The position numbers and the translations under genes were made by a program. DNA of 64,000 bases from Acidobacteriota bacterium. Its GTDB lineage: Bacteria; Acidobacteriota; Blastocatellia; Pyrinomonadales; Pyrinomonadaceae. Under the pieces are notes generated by a model. That model saw only the letters and a program-made list of their open reading frames with translations. It searched no databases and was not told the origin of the DNA. Below, in pieces: positions 51,036 to 60,121 of the stretch. The stretch is from positions 62,001 to 126,000 of the forward strand of contig JAIVJV010000011.1 of assembly GCA_020199835.1 (NCBI GenBank). Reading direction: 5' to 3'. Position 1 is the stretch's first letter. Each line of letters starts with the position of its first letter.

Positions 51036-52745
51036 TTATCTCTCCGCGCGTTCTGTTTGTGCCGGCGCCGCGGTTCCGGGAATCACGTAGTCCGGCCTGA
51101 CCTGCTTCACAATCGCGTTCACCGGTTGGTGAATGTACTCAAGAAACGGCTTCGGGTAGACGCCGATCCACAGCGAGAGAATCATGAGCGGCACCATGTA
51201 GACCCACTCGCGGACGTTCATATCGCGCAGCGTTTCGTTCTTCGGGTTATCGATGTTGCCGAAGAACATCCGCTGATAGAGCCACAGGAAGTAACCGGCG
51301 TTGAGAATGATGCCGAGCGCGGCCCAGGCGGCCCAGTACGGATTGGCTTCAAACGAGCCTCGCAGCGCCAGGAACTCCGAGATGAACACCGCGAGCAGAG
51401 GCAGACCGATCGCGGTCATAACCATGCCGAGAAAGAGCGCCGCGTAACCCGGCATCACGTGCGACAGGCCGCCAAACTCCGCGACGTTACGCGTGTGACG
51501 GCGTTCGTAAATGATGCCGACGAGCAGGAAGAGCGCGCCGGAGTAGATGCCGTGATTGATCATCTGCATCACGCCGCCGTTGACGCCGTTTGGATTGAGT
51601 GCAAAGAGTCCGAGCATCACCATGCCCATCGACGACACAGACGAGTAAGCGACGAGCTTCTTCACGTCGCCGTCTTTTTTCACTACGAAATACATCGCCG
51701 CGAGCGCGCCGTAAATGATGCTGACGATGGCGAGGAAGACGACCACGCTGCGTACGCCAAACGTGCCGAAGCTCGTGACCCAGGTGCTTTGATCTCGCGA
51801 CGCGGCGGGAAACATCGGCAGGTTGAAACGAAAAAAACCGTAAGTTCCGAGTTTCAGCAGGATGCCCGCGAGAATGACCGAGCCCGCGGTTGGCGCTTCG
51901 ACGTGCGCGTCGGGCAGCCACGTGTGAAACGGAAACATCGGCACCTTGATCGCAAAGCCGAGCGCGAAGGCGACGAACAGAAGAATCTGAAGCGTGCCCA
52001 TCGGCAGCACTGAGCCGAGCGCCTGCATGTAAAGAATATTGAAAGTGCCGGTGCCGTTTCCGACCGCGGTCTGCAAGGAGTTCGTGACCATCTGTACGGC
52101 AGCATCGTTGCCGGCGAGCAACCTGACAGTCTCCTGCGTGATCTGGCTCGTCAACGCTGTGTCCTGTGTGAGGAAGTACATCTTCAACACACCCAGCAAC
52201 ATCACCACCGACCCGACGAGCGTGTACAGAAAGAACTTGATCGCCGCGTACAAACGATTCTCACCACCCCAGATGCCGATCAGGAAGTACATCGGCACCA
52301 GCGACACCTCGAAGAAGAGGTAAAACAGGAAGAGGTCCATTGAACTAAACACGCCGATCACGGCCGTCTGCAACAACAGCAACAGAACGTAATATTCTTT
52401 CTCGCGTTTCTGGATGTATTCCCACGACGACAGCGATGCGATCCACCCGAGCAGCGTCGTCAAGACGATCAGCAGCACCGCGACGCCATCGACGCCCATC
52501 TGGTAGCGCGCGCCGATGATCGGGATCCACTGGTAGTCTTCCAGAAACTGCATGCCGCCCATGCCGCGGTTGTATCTCAACAGCCACAACGACAGCAGGA
52601 AGTCGAGACCGAACCACACGGTCGCAAATCTCTTGATCAGGCTCGACTGATCTTTCTTCATGAGCGCCAGGATGAGGATGGCGCCGAGGGCCGGCAGCCA
52701 GGTGATGAAAGAAAGAATGTAGTTATCCATAATGTTTGTGATCAC
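51036..52745 (-). CDS. nuoM: NADH-quinone oxidoreductase subunit M
   Basis: 569 residues, antiporter-like membrane subunit. YFLFEVSLVPMYFLIGIWGGENR contains the conserved Glu. KVPMFPFHTWLPDAHVEAPTAGSVILAGILLKLGTYGF is the classical NuoM motif with the channel Lys. KKLVAYSSVSSMGMVMLG follows. It is slightly longer than the usual 510 residues, with an insertion at about 200-235 (TVRLLAGNDAAVQMV and on). It takes part in the second proton pathway. A GTG start overlaps the nuoL stop (GTGA); a later ATG 15 bases on is possible. Confidence 0.95.
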   Translation of the reverse strand: MITNIMDNYILSFITWLPALGAILILALMKKDQSSLIKRFATVWFGLDFLLSLWLLRYNRGMGGMQFLEDYQWIPIIGARYQMGVDGVAVLLIVLTTLLGWIASLSSWEYIQKREKEYYVLLLLLQTAVIGVFSSMDLFLFYLFFEVSLVPMYFLIGIWGGENRLYAAIKFFLYTLVGSVVMLLGVLKMYFLTQDTALTSQITQETVRLLAGNDAAVQMVTNSLQTAVGNGTGTFNILYMQALGSVLPMGTLQILLFVAFALGFAIKVPMFPFHTWLPDAHVEAPTAGSVILAGILLKLGTYGFFRFNLPMFPAASRDQSTWVTSFGTFGVRSVVVFLAIVSIIYGALAAMYFVVKKDGDVKKLVAYSSVSSMGMVMLGLFALNPNGVNGGVMQMINHGIYSGALFLLVGIIYERRHTRNVAEFGGLSHVMPGYAALFLGMVMTAIGLPLLAVFISEFLALRGSFEANPYWAAWAALGIILNAGYFLWLYQRMFFGNIDNPKNETLRDMNVREWVYMVPLMILSLWIGVYPKPFLEYIHQPVNAIVKQVRPDYVIPGTAAPAQTERAER

Positions 52746-55315
52746 ATGATCGCCGCGAACATGTTTCGCAGCGCGGTTGCAATGTCGCGCGCGAAGAAGG
52801 CAGCTACGGCAATCATCAGTCCCAGAACCATCACGAGCGCATAGTTTTGCGTCAAACCGGTTTGCGCGGCGCGCAACAACGGCGACATCAGACGCACGAT
52901 GAACGCGCCGATCGTGTTGACGAGTCCGTCGACGAAATATTTGTCCACGCCACCAACCACGCGACTGAAACCTCGACTCACCGTCGCCAGACCGTTGACA
53001 ATGCCATCAACGATTTTGAAATCAAACGTAAAGACAGCGCGCGCGGCATCCATCGTGCGCCGAGTGATGGCCCAACCGTAAAACTCGTCAACCCAGTACT
53101 TGTTGTAACTCGCGTGGTAAAGCGGCCGTAGTCGCTGCGCCCAAATATTCGGCAACGCGGGTCGCCAGACGTAGAACAAGAAGCCGAGCAAGATTCCAAT
53201 ACCCGCGGCGATTAGCGAGATGATGATGAAGATCCACTCCGTCAGCAGGTGACTATGGACCACGTTATCGACTGCGTGAGCCAGGTTAAATCCGTGACTA
53301 ATCGGCGCAGATCCGTGTTCACTGGCTGCTACGGGAGCGGATTCATGGCTTTCAGCCGCTTCTCCGTGGCCACCCTCAGCGTGCTTAAAATCTCCAGTAG
53401 CTGGATCCCAGATGATCGGATTCAGCCAGTTGACGATGTTCAGCCTGCCGCCGGGATGCTCCGCACCGGTAATGAAATTGAACGCCGGACCAACGCCAAC
53501 GAAACCACCGATCGTTGCGAGTATTGCAAGCACAACCAGCGGTACCCACATCGACGGGGGCGACTCATGTGGGATGTGCGCGCCGTGGTGATGCCCATGG
53601 TCTTCGTCAGCATGTCCATGCGTCGTGACGTGATGAGCAACATCTTCATGCACTGGTCCAACATGTTCGCCCGGTTGGTGCCGCGGACGATCTCCGGCTG
53701 CCGGATGCACGGCATCGTGCGGCGCGAGACCTTTGTCATAAGCCGAAGCGTGCGCTTCATCCGCTTCGCCACCCGCATGTGCTTCGAGAAATCTCTCGCG
53801 GCCCCAGAACGTCATCGCCATCAGCCGCGTCATGTAAAACGCGGTGCAGATCGCGGCAATCGTTCCGACCAGCCAAATGAGCCAGCCGAGTGGAATCTGC
53901 GTCGTCGAAGCCGCGTTCCAAAGAATCTCGTCCTTGGACCAGAAACCACTGAACGGAATGATGCCGCAGATCGCGAGCCAGCCCGCGAAAAACGTCCAGT
54001 ACGTGTACGGCATGTACTTCTTCAAACCGCCCATGCGGCGCATGTCCTGTTCGTGGTGCATGCCGTGAATCACGCTGCCCGCGCCGAGGAACATGAGCGC
54101 TTTGAAGAACGCGTGCGTCATAACGTGGAAGATGGCGATGACAAACGCGCCCACGCCGCAGGCCATGAACATGAAACCGAGTTGGGAGACAGTCGAGTAA
54201 GCGAGAACCTTTTTTATATCGTTTTGGGTGATACCGATCGTCGCCGCAAAGATTGCGGTCGCGGCGCCGACGAGCGCAACGACCAGCAGCATCGTTTGCG
54301 AGTGCTGGAAAATGACGTTGGTACGGGTCACCATGTAGAGACCGGCAGTGACCATCGTCGCGGCGTGAATCAGTGCGGACACTGGAGTTGGACCAGCCAT
54401 CGCGTCCGGTAGCCAGACGTGCAGCGGGAGTTGCGCGGATTTACCACACGCGCCGATGAACAGCCCCAAAGCAATCCATGAGAGCACGCCCCATTGACCG
54501 AGTGGTTCGCGGGGAAACGCCCGAGCCTGGTCGAACACTTCCGTGTACTGCGCGCTGCCGAAGACGGCGATGATGCCGAAGATCGCGAGCGCAAAACCAA
54601 AGTCGCCGACGCGGTTGGTGATGAACGCTTTGCGTGAAGCGTTCGCGGCTTCCTGGCGATCAAAGTAGTAGCCGATGAGCAAGTACGAGCAGAGACCCAC
54701 ACCTTCCCAACCGACAAACATCATCAGAAAGTTTGAGCCCATCACAAGCACGAGCATCGCAAACATGAACAAACCCATGTAAGCGAAGAAGCGATAGAAG
54801 CCGGTCTCGCCGTGCATGTAACCGGTGGCGAAGATGAAGATGCACAAGCCGACGCCGGTGACGACCAGCATAAAAATCGACGACAGCGGATCTAACTGAT
54901 AGCTCCACTCGATGTTGAGCAAGGCGTAGCGCGGGCTTGTGTTGCCGGCAACAAACACCCCTTGATACTGAGCGCGTTCTTCCGGCGTCATTGCCGCAAA
55001 CCGTTCCGCCGCTTGTTTTTGCGCTTCGACGGCGCTGCGTTCGTGAAGTCCCTGGTTGATGCTCACCGCGCCGCCGGGAATCCAGTTGAAACTAAAACCG
55101 TCCTGACTGGTGAGGTAAGGATTCGGCCACTGCGCGTGGCTACCAAATCCATATGAATAGACGGCGACGACGCTGATCAGAAACGCCAGCGCAACGGATC
55201 CCACCGCGATGCCGCCAATCACCGTCTCGGAAAAGCGCAGCTTGCGGCCGAGGAGGCCGTTGATAGCGGCGCCGAGCAGTGGTAGCAGGGGAACTAACCA
55301 GATGTATTTGTACAT
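52742..55315 (-). CDS. nuoL: NADH-quinone oxidoreductase subunit L with His-rich insertions
   Basis: 857 residues against about 610-650 in most bacteria. Core: VGWEGVGLCSYLLIGYYF, AFITNRVGDFGFALAIFG, KSAQLPLHVWLPDAMAGPTPVSALIHAATMVTAGLYM and KKVLAYSTVSQLGFMFMACG, with the channel Lys and Glu residues intact. Three inserts lengthen it: a helix-rich stretch at about 86-130, a loop at 513-584 with 17 His, and a second His-containing loop at 644-690. The C-terminus carries the long lateral helix and final membrane segment of NuoL. The His-rich loops could bind metal ions or protons at the membrane surface (inference). nuoM overlaps its stop. Confidence 0.95.
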   Translation of the reverse strand: MYKYIWLVPLLPLLGAAINGLLGRKLRFSETVIGGIAVGSVALAFLISVVAVYSYGFGSHAQWPNPYLTSQDGFSFNWIPGGAVSINQGLHERSAVEAQKQAAERFAAMTPEERAQYQGVFVAGNTSPRYALLNIEWSYQLDPLSSIFMLVVTGVGLCIFIFATGYMHGETGFYRFFAYMGLFMFAMLVLVMGSNFLMMFVGWEGVGLCSYLLIGYYFDRQEAANASRKAFITNRVGDFGFALAIFGIIAVFGSAQYTEVFDQARAFPREPLGQWGVLSWIALGLFIGACGKSAQLPLHVWLPDAMAGPTPVSALIHAATMVTAGLYMVTRTNVIFQHSQTMLLVVALVGAATAIFAATIGITQNDIKKVLAYSTVSQLGFMFMACGVGAFVIAIFHVMTHAFFKALMFLGAGSVIHGMHHEQDMRRMGGLKKYMPYTYWTFFAGWLAICGIIPFSGFWSKDEILWNAASTTQIPLGWLIWLVGTIAAICTAFYMTRLMAMTFWGRERFLEAHAGGEADEAHASAYDKGLAPHDAVHPAAGDRPRHQPGEHVGPVHEDVAHHVTTHGHADEDHGHHHGAHIPHESPPSMWVPLVVLAILATIGGFVGVGPAFNFITGAEHPGGRLNIVNWLNPIIWDPATGDFKHAEGGHGEAAESHESAPVAASEHGSAPISHGFNLAHAVDNVVHSHLLTEWIFIIISLIAAGIGILLGFLFYVWRPALPNIWAQRLRPLYHASYNKYWVDEFYGWAITRRTMDAARAVFTFDFKIVDGIVNGLATVSRGFSRVVGGVDKYFVDGLVNTIGAFIVRLMSPLLRAAQTGLTQNYALVMVLGLMIAVAAFFARDIATALRNMFAAIM

Positions 55316-55316
55316 T

Positions 55317-55727
55317 TCACCACTTCAGCAGATCGATTTCGTCTACCCAGATGGTTTCTTTATTGCGATAAAGCGCGATGACGATTCCGAGACCAATCGC
55401 GGCTTCTGCCGCGGCCACGACGATCACAAAGACGGTGAAGATCTGTCCGGCCAGCGCATTGACGCTGCCGGTCTCCTGCAAGTAGCGCGAGAACGCGACG
55501 AAGTTGAGATTCGCGGCGTTGAGTATCAGCTCGATCGACATGAAGATCACGATGATGTTGCGGCGCGTTAACACGCCGGCTACACCGATGATGAACAACA
55601 GCGCGCCGATGACCAGAAACTTCGACAGGTCCGGGTGCGTCGCTGCGTGCTTCATTTGCGCGAGGCGATCGTTCCCGACGACTTCCTGAAACAAGAACGC
55701 CAGAATCGGAATGAAAGAGTTGAGCAT
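55317..55727 (-). CDS. nuoK: NADH-quinone oxidoreductase subunit K
   Basis: 136 residues; the last 100 are standard Nuo[45 protein letters not shown], with the conserved Glu in the second helix, and [22 protein letters not shown] with the second Glu. An N-terminal extension of about 35 residues adds a hydrophobic start and HAATHPDL. It forms part of the central proton path in complex I. Only 1 base lies between its stop and the nuoL start; 3 bases separate it from nuoJ. Confidence 0.94.
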   Translation of the reverse strand: MLNSFIPILAFLFQEVVGNDRLAQMKHAATHPDLSKFLVIGALLFIIGVAGVLTRRNIIVIFMSIELILNAANLNFVAFSRYLQETGSVNALAGQIFTVFVIVVAAAEAAIGLGIVIALYRNKETIWVDEIDLLKW

Positions 55728-55730
55728 GTT

Positions 55731-56414
55731 TTATTCTGACTGTGGTTCCAACTTCGCTAGCTCGGAATCGCGCGCGATCTCTTCCTGCAAGAGCTCGGGG
55801 TCGACGTCGTCAGCCGACGCTTCCTGCTTGAGCGTGCGCGCGAGCATTACCGAACCGATGATGGCCACCAGCAACAGCACACTCGCGATCTCAAACGGCA
55901 ACGAGGCATAACGATAGAGACTGTTACCAACGGCTTCCGTGTCTTTGGTTATCATGCTCGTGCCGGTCGCACCCGGTGGACCAGTTTCGGTTGGGCGCGT
56001 CCCGGCGCCAAGGGCGTTTTCCGGTATCGGACGCGATTTCTGCAAACCGCGATAGCCTTCGTTGACTGCATACAACACGCCCGCGACAAGCAGAAAGCAG
56101 AAGATCAAACTCGCCGTCACTTGCCGCCGGTTGTTGAAGATCTCCTCCCGGCCGTGTTCCTCAGCGCCGACGTTGACGAGCATGATTACAAACAGAAACA
56201 GGACCATCACGCCGCCGACGTAAACGAGTATCTGCACGCCGGCGATGAACTCCGCGCCCGCGAGCACAAACAGCGCCGCGACGGAGACGAGCGACGAGAT
56301 CAGAAACAGCGCACTATGCACGGCATTGCGCGCCATCACCGTCAGCAGCGCGGCAAAGATCGCCGCCAGCGCGAAGATCCAGAAGAAGAGCGCTTCGTAG
56401 CCGGAGAGAATCAT
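55731..56414 (-). CDS. nuoJ: NADH-quinone oxidoreductase subunit J
   Basis: 227 residues, five membrane helices. FWIFALAAIFAALLTVMARNAVHSALFLISSLVSVAALFVLAGAEFIAGVQILVYVGGVMVLFLFVIMLV is typical NuoJ in the first half, including the pi-bulge helix with VYVGG. A C-terminal region of 60 residues between helices 4 and 5 is longer than in E. coli. The start ATG at 56414 lies inside the first unit of a 7-bp repeat array (56413-56446), which separates it from the upstream gene of unknown function. Its ribosome site must therefore lie in repeat sequence; none is evident. Confidence 0.93.
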   Translation of the reverse strand: MILSGYEALFFWIFALAAIFAALLTVMARNAVHSALFLISSLVSVAALFVLAGAEFIAGVQILVYVGGVMVLFLFVIMLVNVGAEEHGREEIFNNRRQVTASLIFCFLLVAGVLYAVNEGYRGLQKSRPIPENALGAGTRPTETGPPGATGTSMITKDTEAVGNSLYRYASLPFEIASVLLLVAIIGSVMLARTLKQEASADDVDPELLQEEIARDSELAKLEPQSE

Positions 56415-56446
56415 TGTCGATTGCCAATTGCCAATTGCCGATTGCG
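56413..56446 (+). repeat. Left array of 7-bp repeats flanking the four-helix-bundle gene
   Basis: Perfectly spaced units on the plus strand: ATTGTCG, ATTGCCA, ATTGCCA, ATTGCCG, ATTGCG. It begins in the nuoJ start codon. The same heptad appears inverted on the other side of the inner gene (56856-56886). Confidence 0.8.
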
Positions 56447-56452
56447 TTTCAT

Positions 56453-56815
56453 TTATCCGTTTCCTAAGTTAGAGCGGGCTGTGATGCGTGAGCTCGCCAT
56501 GATCCGAGTTAATTCGTTAGCCTCGTCCAGCAACGGCTGAACAAGCGTGGGCCTTAGTAGTGAACCTTCGATTATCAGCTCTAGCCAGAAAGCGCTTTCG
56601 TCCGCTTCTTCTTCAACTACTCCAAGCTTTGCAACGAACTCCGCTCTCGATCTACCTCTACACGCCGCTCGATAGTTTAACCCCACTGAGGTTCCCGCCC
56701 TGACCAGTTGACCAGCTATAGCTCTTCCTTGAGTACTCTTTGGTAAAGCGTCAACCAACTTTAAAATTCGCAGAGCGAACAGCTTGGTCCGCTTCTTCAA
56801 CTCGTCCGCGTCCAT
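56453..56815 (-). CDS. Four-helix-bundle protein (23S rRNA-intervening-sequence family) inside the nuo operon
   Basis: 120 residues from ATG 56815, with GGAGAC about 10 bases upstream. The text KLFALRILKLVDALPKSTQGRAIAGQLVRAGTSVGLNYRAACRGRSRAEFVAKLGVVEEEADESAFWLELI shows the whole family pattern: four amphipathic helices, the Pro-Lys turn, the Arg-Ala-Gly-Thr-Ser-Val-Asn-type loop and the Lys-x-Gly-x-x-x-x-Glu-Ala-x-Glu segment. Relatives were first found as insertions in 23S rRNA genes and resemble the accessory Avd proteins of diversity-generating retroelements. It sits between nuoI and nuoJ, is not a known complex I part, and is bordered by inverted heptad arrays. Likely an inserted cassette that keeps the operon's direction. 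Confidence 0.9.
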   Translation of the reverse strand: MDADELKKRTKLFALRILKLVDALPKSTQGRAIAGQLVRAGTSVGLNYRAACRGRSRAEFVAKLGVVEEEADESAFWLELIIEGSLLRPTLVQPLLDEANELTRIMASSRITARSNLGNG

Positions 56816-56855
56816 GACGTGAGGTCTCCAATGAACGCCCAGCTTGATGCCAAAT

Positions 56856-56886
56856 TGGCAATCGGAAATCGGCAATCGCCAATGCC
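56856..56886 (-). repeat. Right array of 7-bp repeats, inverted relative to the left one
   Basis: Read on the minus strand from the nuoI stop: GGC, then ATTGGCG, ATTGCCG, ATTTCCG, ATTGCCA, with a decayed fifth unit. It starts on the base after the nuoI stop codon. Both arrays read inward to the four-helix-bundle gene. Confidence 0.8.
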
Positions 56887-57420
56887 CTAGCTTGTGTACT
56901 TCACGGTTTCCCGGCCCTGCTCGAGCATCTCGCGATTCCAGACGAAGCCGGCGCGCGAATACGTCGCCAGCTCGAACTCCTGCGTCAGCTCCAGACAAGC
57001 CGTCGGGCATGCTTCCTGACACAACGCGCAGAACATGCAACGCGAAGTGTCAAAGATAAACTCGTCGAGCACTTTCTTGCGGCGCGGTTTGCCGGCGACG
57101 ATGATCTCGACGTCCATTGCAATCACGTCGATGCAATCTTCGGGACAGGCAATCGCGCAAAGATTACAAGCAATGCAAAGCGTGTCGTGCGTTTCCGGAT
57201 CCATGTTCAAACGCGGCGCGCCATGAAAACGCGGCGCGACGTCCGGACGCACTTTAGGATACTGCTCGGTGTAGATTCCCTTGCCTGCGACCGAGTCTTT
57301 ATCCGTGATCGCGCCGATGTTGTATTTCAACGTGAGCCCGAGTCCTTTGATCAGATCGATCATGAAGAATCGTTTCAGCTTTTGGGACCACGTCGGTTTT
57401 GGAGTTTTCACTAACGGCAT
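56887..57420 (-). CDS. nuoI: NADH-quinone oxidoreductase subunit I (ferredoxin-type)
   Basis: 177 residues. Two 4Fe-4S sites of CxxCxxCxxxCP type are complete: Cys82, 85, 88, 92 and Cys128, 131, 134, 138. The first contributes to cluster N6a, the second to N6b. It links electron flow to the membrane arm close to the quinone site. The N-terminal helix LIKGLGLTLKYNIG is the usual membrane-surface helix. The stop TAG at 56889-56887 is followed immediately by the repeat array. Start 5 bases after nuoH. Confidence 0.96.
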   Translation of the reverse strand: MPLVKTPKPTWSQKLKRFFMIDLIKGLGLTLKYNIGAITDKDSVAGKGIYTEQYPKVRPDVAPRFHGAPRLNMDPETHDTLCIACNLCAIACPEDCIDVIAMDVEIIVAGKPRRKKVLDEFIFDTSRCMFCALCQEACPTACLELTQEFELATYSRAGFVWNREMLEQGRETVKYTS

Positions 57421-57425
57421 TGGAA

Positions 57426-58733
57426 CTACACCTCACTTACGGAAACTGCCGGTTTGCCTTTTGGCAAATTCACTAACCTGATATTGCGCCGCTGGGTCTT
57501 CAAATTGAAGTCGCGCGAACGCCAGTTGATGCGGGCAAGCAGCGCTGCGATGATAAACACGCCCGCGAAGCCAATCACGATCATTATCCCTTTGCCGGTC
57601 GCCGTCAGGTTCAAGCCGCGATCGAGCGATTCGATCGTTCTCATTCCGCGGTAACCGTTCAGCGCCTGCACCAGGAAAATCGCAATTGCCGACAATGCGA
57701 TGTTGATCAGCGCGGACGGAATCAACCACTTCCAGCCGATGTCCATCAACTGGTCGTAACGGAAACGCGGCAAGGTCCAACGCAACCAGAAATAGATGTA
57801 AAGAATAATTGAAACCTTAACCAAAAACACCAGCAGGCTGACGATCACGTACAGGTTGTGATACCCGGCCGTCTCCAGCCGGTAGACAAACGGAAAGTAC
57901 CAGCCGCCCAGATACACGGTCGCCGCCACGGCGGAAACAACCACCATCGCCGCGTATTCGGCCATGAAAAACAACGACCAGCGCATGCCGGAGTATTCGG
58001 TGTGGAAACCCGCGACGAGTTCTGACTCCGCTTCCGGCAGATCAAACGGCGCGCGATTGTTCTCGGCGATGCCGCTGATCAGAAACAGCATAAAACCCGC
58101 GGGTTGATACAGGATGAACCAAATCGAATCCGACCCTTGCGCGCCGACAATGCCCGAAAGCGACAACGTGCGCGCAAACATCAACGCGCCGATCAGCGAG
58201 AGTCCCATCGCAACTTCGTACGAGACCATCTGCGCGCTCGAACGCAAACCACCGAGCAGCGCGTATTTCGAATTAGACGACCAGCCGGCAAGAATTAAGG
58301 CCAGCACGCCCACGCTCGAAACCGCCAGCACCAGCAACAGACCGATATTGACGTCGGCGATCACCGCCCAGTCCGGTCCAAACGGAACCACGGAAAAAAC
58401 TATAAAGGCCGATGCCACGGCGATGTATGGCGCGAAAAAGAAGATCCAGCGATCAGCTTTCTCGGGAATAAAGTCTTCTTTAGTCAGCAGCTTGAGACCG
58501 TCGGCGATGGGTTGCAACAGTCCCCATGGCCCAACGCGCATCGGCCCAAGACGCGCCTGCATGAAGGCGGAAATCTTTCGCTCGAGATACGTCGCGTACG
58601 CCACCCAGAGCGCGACCAGAGTAACGACCAGGCCGATCTGAATCAGCGGCCAGATGAAAAAGTTGATCGTTTCCTGGCTGAAGAATCTCAGCAAAAGATC
58701 GTTAAGGACGTTTACCGGACCAAGAAGCAGCAT
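57426..58733 (-). CDS. nuoH: NADH-quinone oxidoreductase subunit H
   Basis: 435 residues, somewhat longer than usual, with eight or nine membrane helices. AYATYLERKISAFMQARLGPMRVGPWGLLQPIADGLKLLTKEDFIPEKAD is the quinone-site signature with conserved Glu and Arg. ENNRAPFDLPEAESELVAGFHTEYSGMRWSLFFMAEYA is the second hallmark. RWTLPRFRYDQLMDIGWKWLIP closes it. It forms the quinone chamber together with NuoB and NuoD. The gap to nuoD is 3 bases. Confidence 0.96.
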   Translation of the reverse strand: MLLLGPVNVLNDLLLRFFSQETINFFIWPLIQIGLVVTLVALWVAYATYLERKISAFMQARLGPMRVGPWGLLQPIADGLKLLTKEDFIPEKADRWIFFFAPYIAVASAFIVFSVVPFGPDWAVIADVNIGLLLVLAVSSVGVLALILAGWSSNSKYALLGGLRSSAQMVSYEVAMGLSLIGALMFARTLSLSGIVGAQGSDSIWFILYQPAGFMLFLISGIAENNRAPFDLPEAESELVAGFHTEYSGMRWSLFFMAEYAAMVVVSAVAATVYLGGWYFPFVYRLETAGYHNLYVIVSLLVFLVKVSIILYIYFWLRWTLPRFRYDQLMDIGWKWLIPSALINIALSAIAIFLVQALNGYRGMRTIESLDRGLNLTATGKGIMIVIGFAGVFIIAALLARINWRSRDFNLKTQRRNIRLVNLPKGKPAVSVSEV

Positions 58734-58736
58734 GAA

Positions 58737-59870
58737 TCAGCGATCGATCTCTCCTAACACAATATCGAGCGTGCCAATGATTGCTACGACGTCGGCCACC
58801 AGGTGACCAACGCACATCTGTTTGAGCGCCTGCAAATTGATGAATGACGGCGGTCTGACTCTGACGCGATAAGGCTGCGCTGTGCCGTCTGAAACTAAAT
58901 AACAACCGATTTCACCTTTCGGTCCTTCGATCGAGTGGTAATAATCGCCTACAGGTGGTTTGACCACTTTCGGCAATTTCGCATTTACCGGACCGTCAGG
59001 AAGGTTTTCAAGCGCCTGCAAAATGATGCGACGCGACTGTCGCATCTCTTCGAGTCGAACTAAATATCGATCATACGTATCGCCGTTTTCGCCGAGTGGA
59101 ACGTCGAAATCCACGTCGGCATACGCCGCGTACGGCCGCGACTTTCGCACGTCCCACGGAACACCCGAACCGCGCAGCGACGGCCCCGACAAGCCGATGG
59201 CAATCGCATCTGCGGCGGAAATGACGCCAATACCGACCGTGCGACTTAGCCAGATGCGATTTTCCGAAAGCACCGTCTCGTATTCGTCAAGCCGTTTGGG
59301 AAAGTTGTTCGCAAACTGGCGTACGTCTTTTTCAAAGTCGTCGTACGCGTCGTTTGGCATGCCGCCGACGCGCCACGCGTGACACGTCAAACGCGCGCCA
59401 AACTGACGTTCGAAGATCTTCAAAATCTCTTCGCGTTCGCGCAGCGCCCAAAGCAACACGGTTATCGCCCCGATGTCCAGCGCGTGCGTGGCGAGCCAGA
59501 GCAGGTGCGACGCGATGCGGTTGAACTCGGTCAGGATGGTGCGCAGGTAGTGGGCTCGCGGCGGGACGGCGAGTCCCATCATCTGCTCGACGGTTTCAAC
59601 CCATACGAGACCGTTGGAAACCGCAGCGATGTAATCGAGACGATCCCAGTAAGGCGCGATCATCGTGTACATGCGGTTTTCGGCAATCTTCTCCATGCCG
59701 CGATGCAGGTACCCGATGTCGCAGTCGAGATCGATAACGGTTTCGCCGTCGAGTCTCAGGACCACGCGCAACACGCCGTGCGTTGACGGGTGTTGCGGAC
59801 CCATGTTCAGCACCATCTCCGGGCTGTCGAGCAGGGTCTCTTGCGTTGTTGCGATTTCTACCTGATGCAT
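58737..59870 (-). CDS. nuoD: NADH-quinone oxidoreductase subunit D (49-kDa type)
   Basis: 377 residues. [23 protein letters not shown] is the N-terminal motif with the quinone-site His, [14 protein letters not shown] follows, and [34 protein letters not shown] and [14 protein letters not shown] are standard. [20 protein letters not shown] and [22 protein letters not shown] end it. It is not fused to NuoC, which lies upstream beyond an unknown gene. It overlaps the upstream gene's stop by one base. Confidence 0.96.
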   Translation of the reverse strand: MHQVEIATTQETLLDSPEMVLNMGPQHPSTHGVLRVVLRLDGETVIDLDCDIGYLHRGMEKIAENRMYTMIAPYWDRLDYIAAVSNGLVWVETVEQMMGLAVPPRAHYLRTILTEFNRIASHLLWLATHALDIGAITVLLWALREREEILKIFERQFGARLTCHAWRVGGMPNDAYDDFEKDVRQFANNFPKRLDEYETVLSENRIWLSRTVGIGVISAADAIAIGLSGPSLRGSGVPWDVRKSRPYAAYADVDFDVPLGENGDTYDRYLVRLEEMRQSRRIILQALENLPDGPVNAKLPKVVKPPVGDYYHSIEGPKGEIGCYLVSDGTAQPYRVRVRPPSFINLQALKQMCVGHLVADVVAIIGTLDIVLGEIDR

Positions 59871-60121
59871 TAATTCGTATTATCCGCGGCCTTATAACAT
59901 CCCGTCACACGCCACGGCTCAATCACGAGTCCGATCTCCTCAGCATCACCGCGCGACTTTTGCTGCACGAGCTTCAACACGATCGCACTCGCCGCACTCG
60001 CTTTATTCCAAACATTTCGCGGTTGCGCCGACTCCGTCAAAACGAACCCCGCGCTCTCGGCCGCGTCGGGCGAATCGAAAACCTTTGCCTCGTAATGAGC
60101 GGCGATCTCTTTAGGCGTCAT
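59870..60121 (-). CDS. Small unknown protein between nuoC and nuoD
   Basis: 83 residues, soluble, no Cys cluster. It begins [19 protein letters not shown] and continues with [35 protein letters not shown], a likely helix, and [16 protein letters not shown], a strand. Start overlaps the nuoC stop by 4 bases and its stop overlaps the nuoD start by one base, so it is translated in lock-step with both. That is good evidence that it is a real gene. The function is unknown; an assembly factor or accessory subunit is the natural guess, and nothing more can be seen. Confidence 0.75.
   Translation of the reverse strand: MTPKEIAAHYEAKVFDSPDAAESAGFVLTESAQPRNVWNKASAASAIVLKLVQQKSRGDAEEIGLVIEPWRVTGCYKAADNTN

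Noticed and set aside
50886-54412. Long plus-strand frames (50886-52013, 53249-54412) opposite nuoN, nuoM and nuoL
   Set aside because: Arg/His-rich shadows of membrane-protein genes; no family motif and no ribosome site.
56413-56886. Diversity-generating retroelement
   Set aside because: The four-helix-bundle protein resembles Avd, but no reverse transcriptase or template/variable repeat is present nearby.
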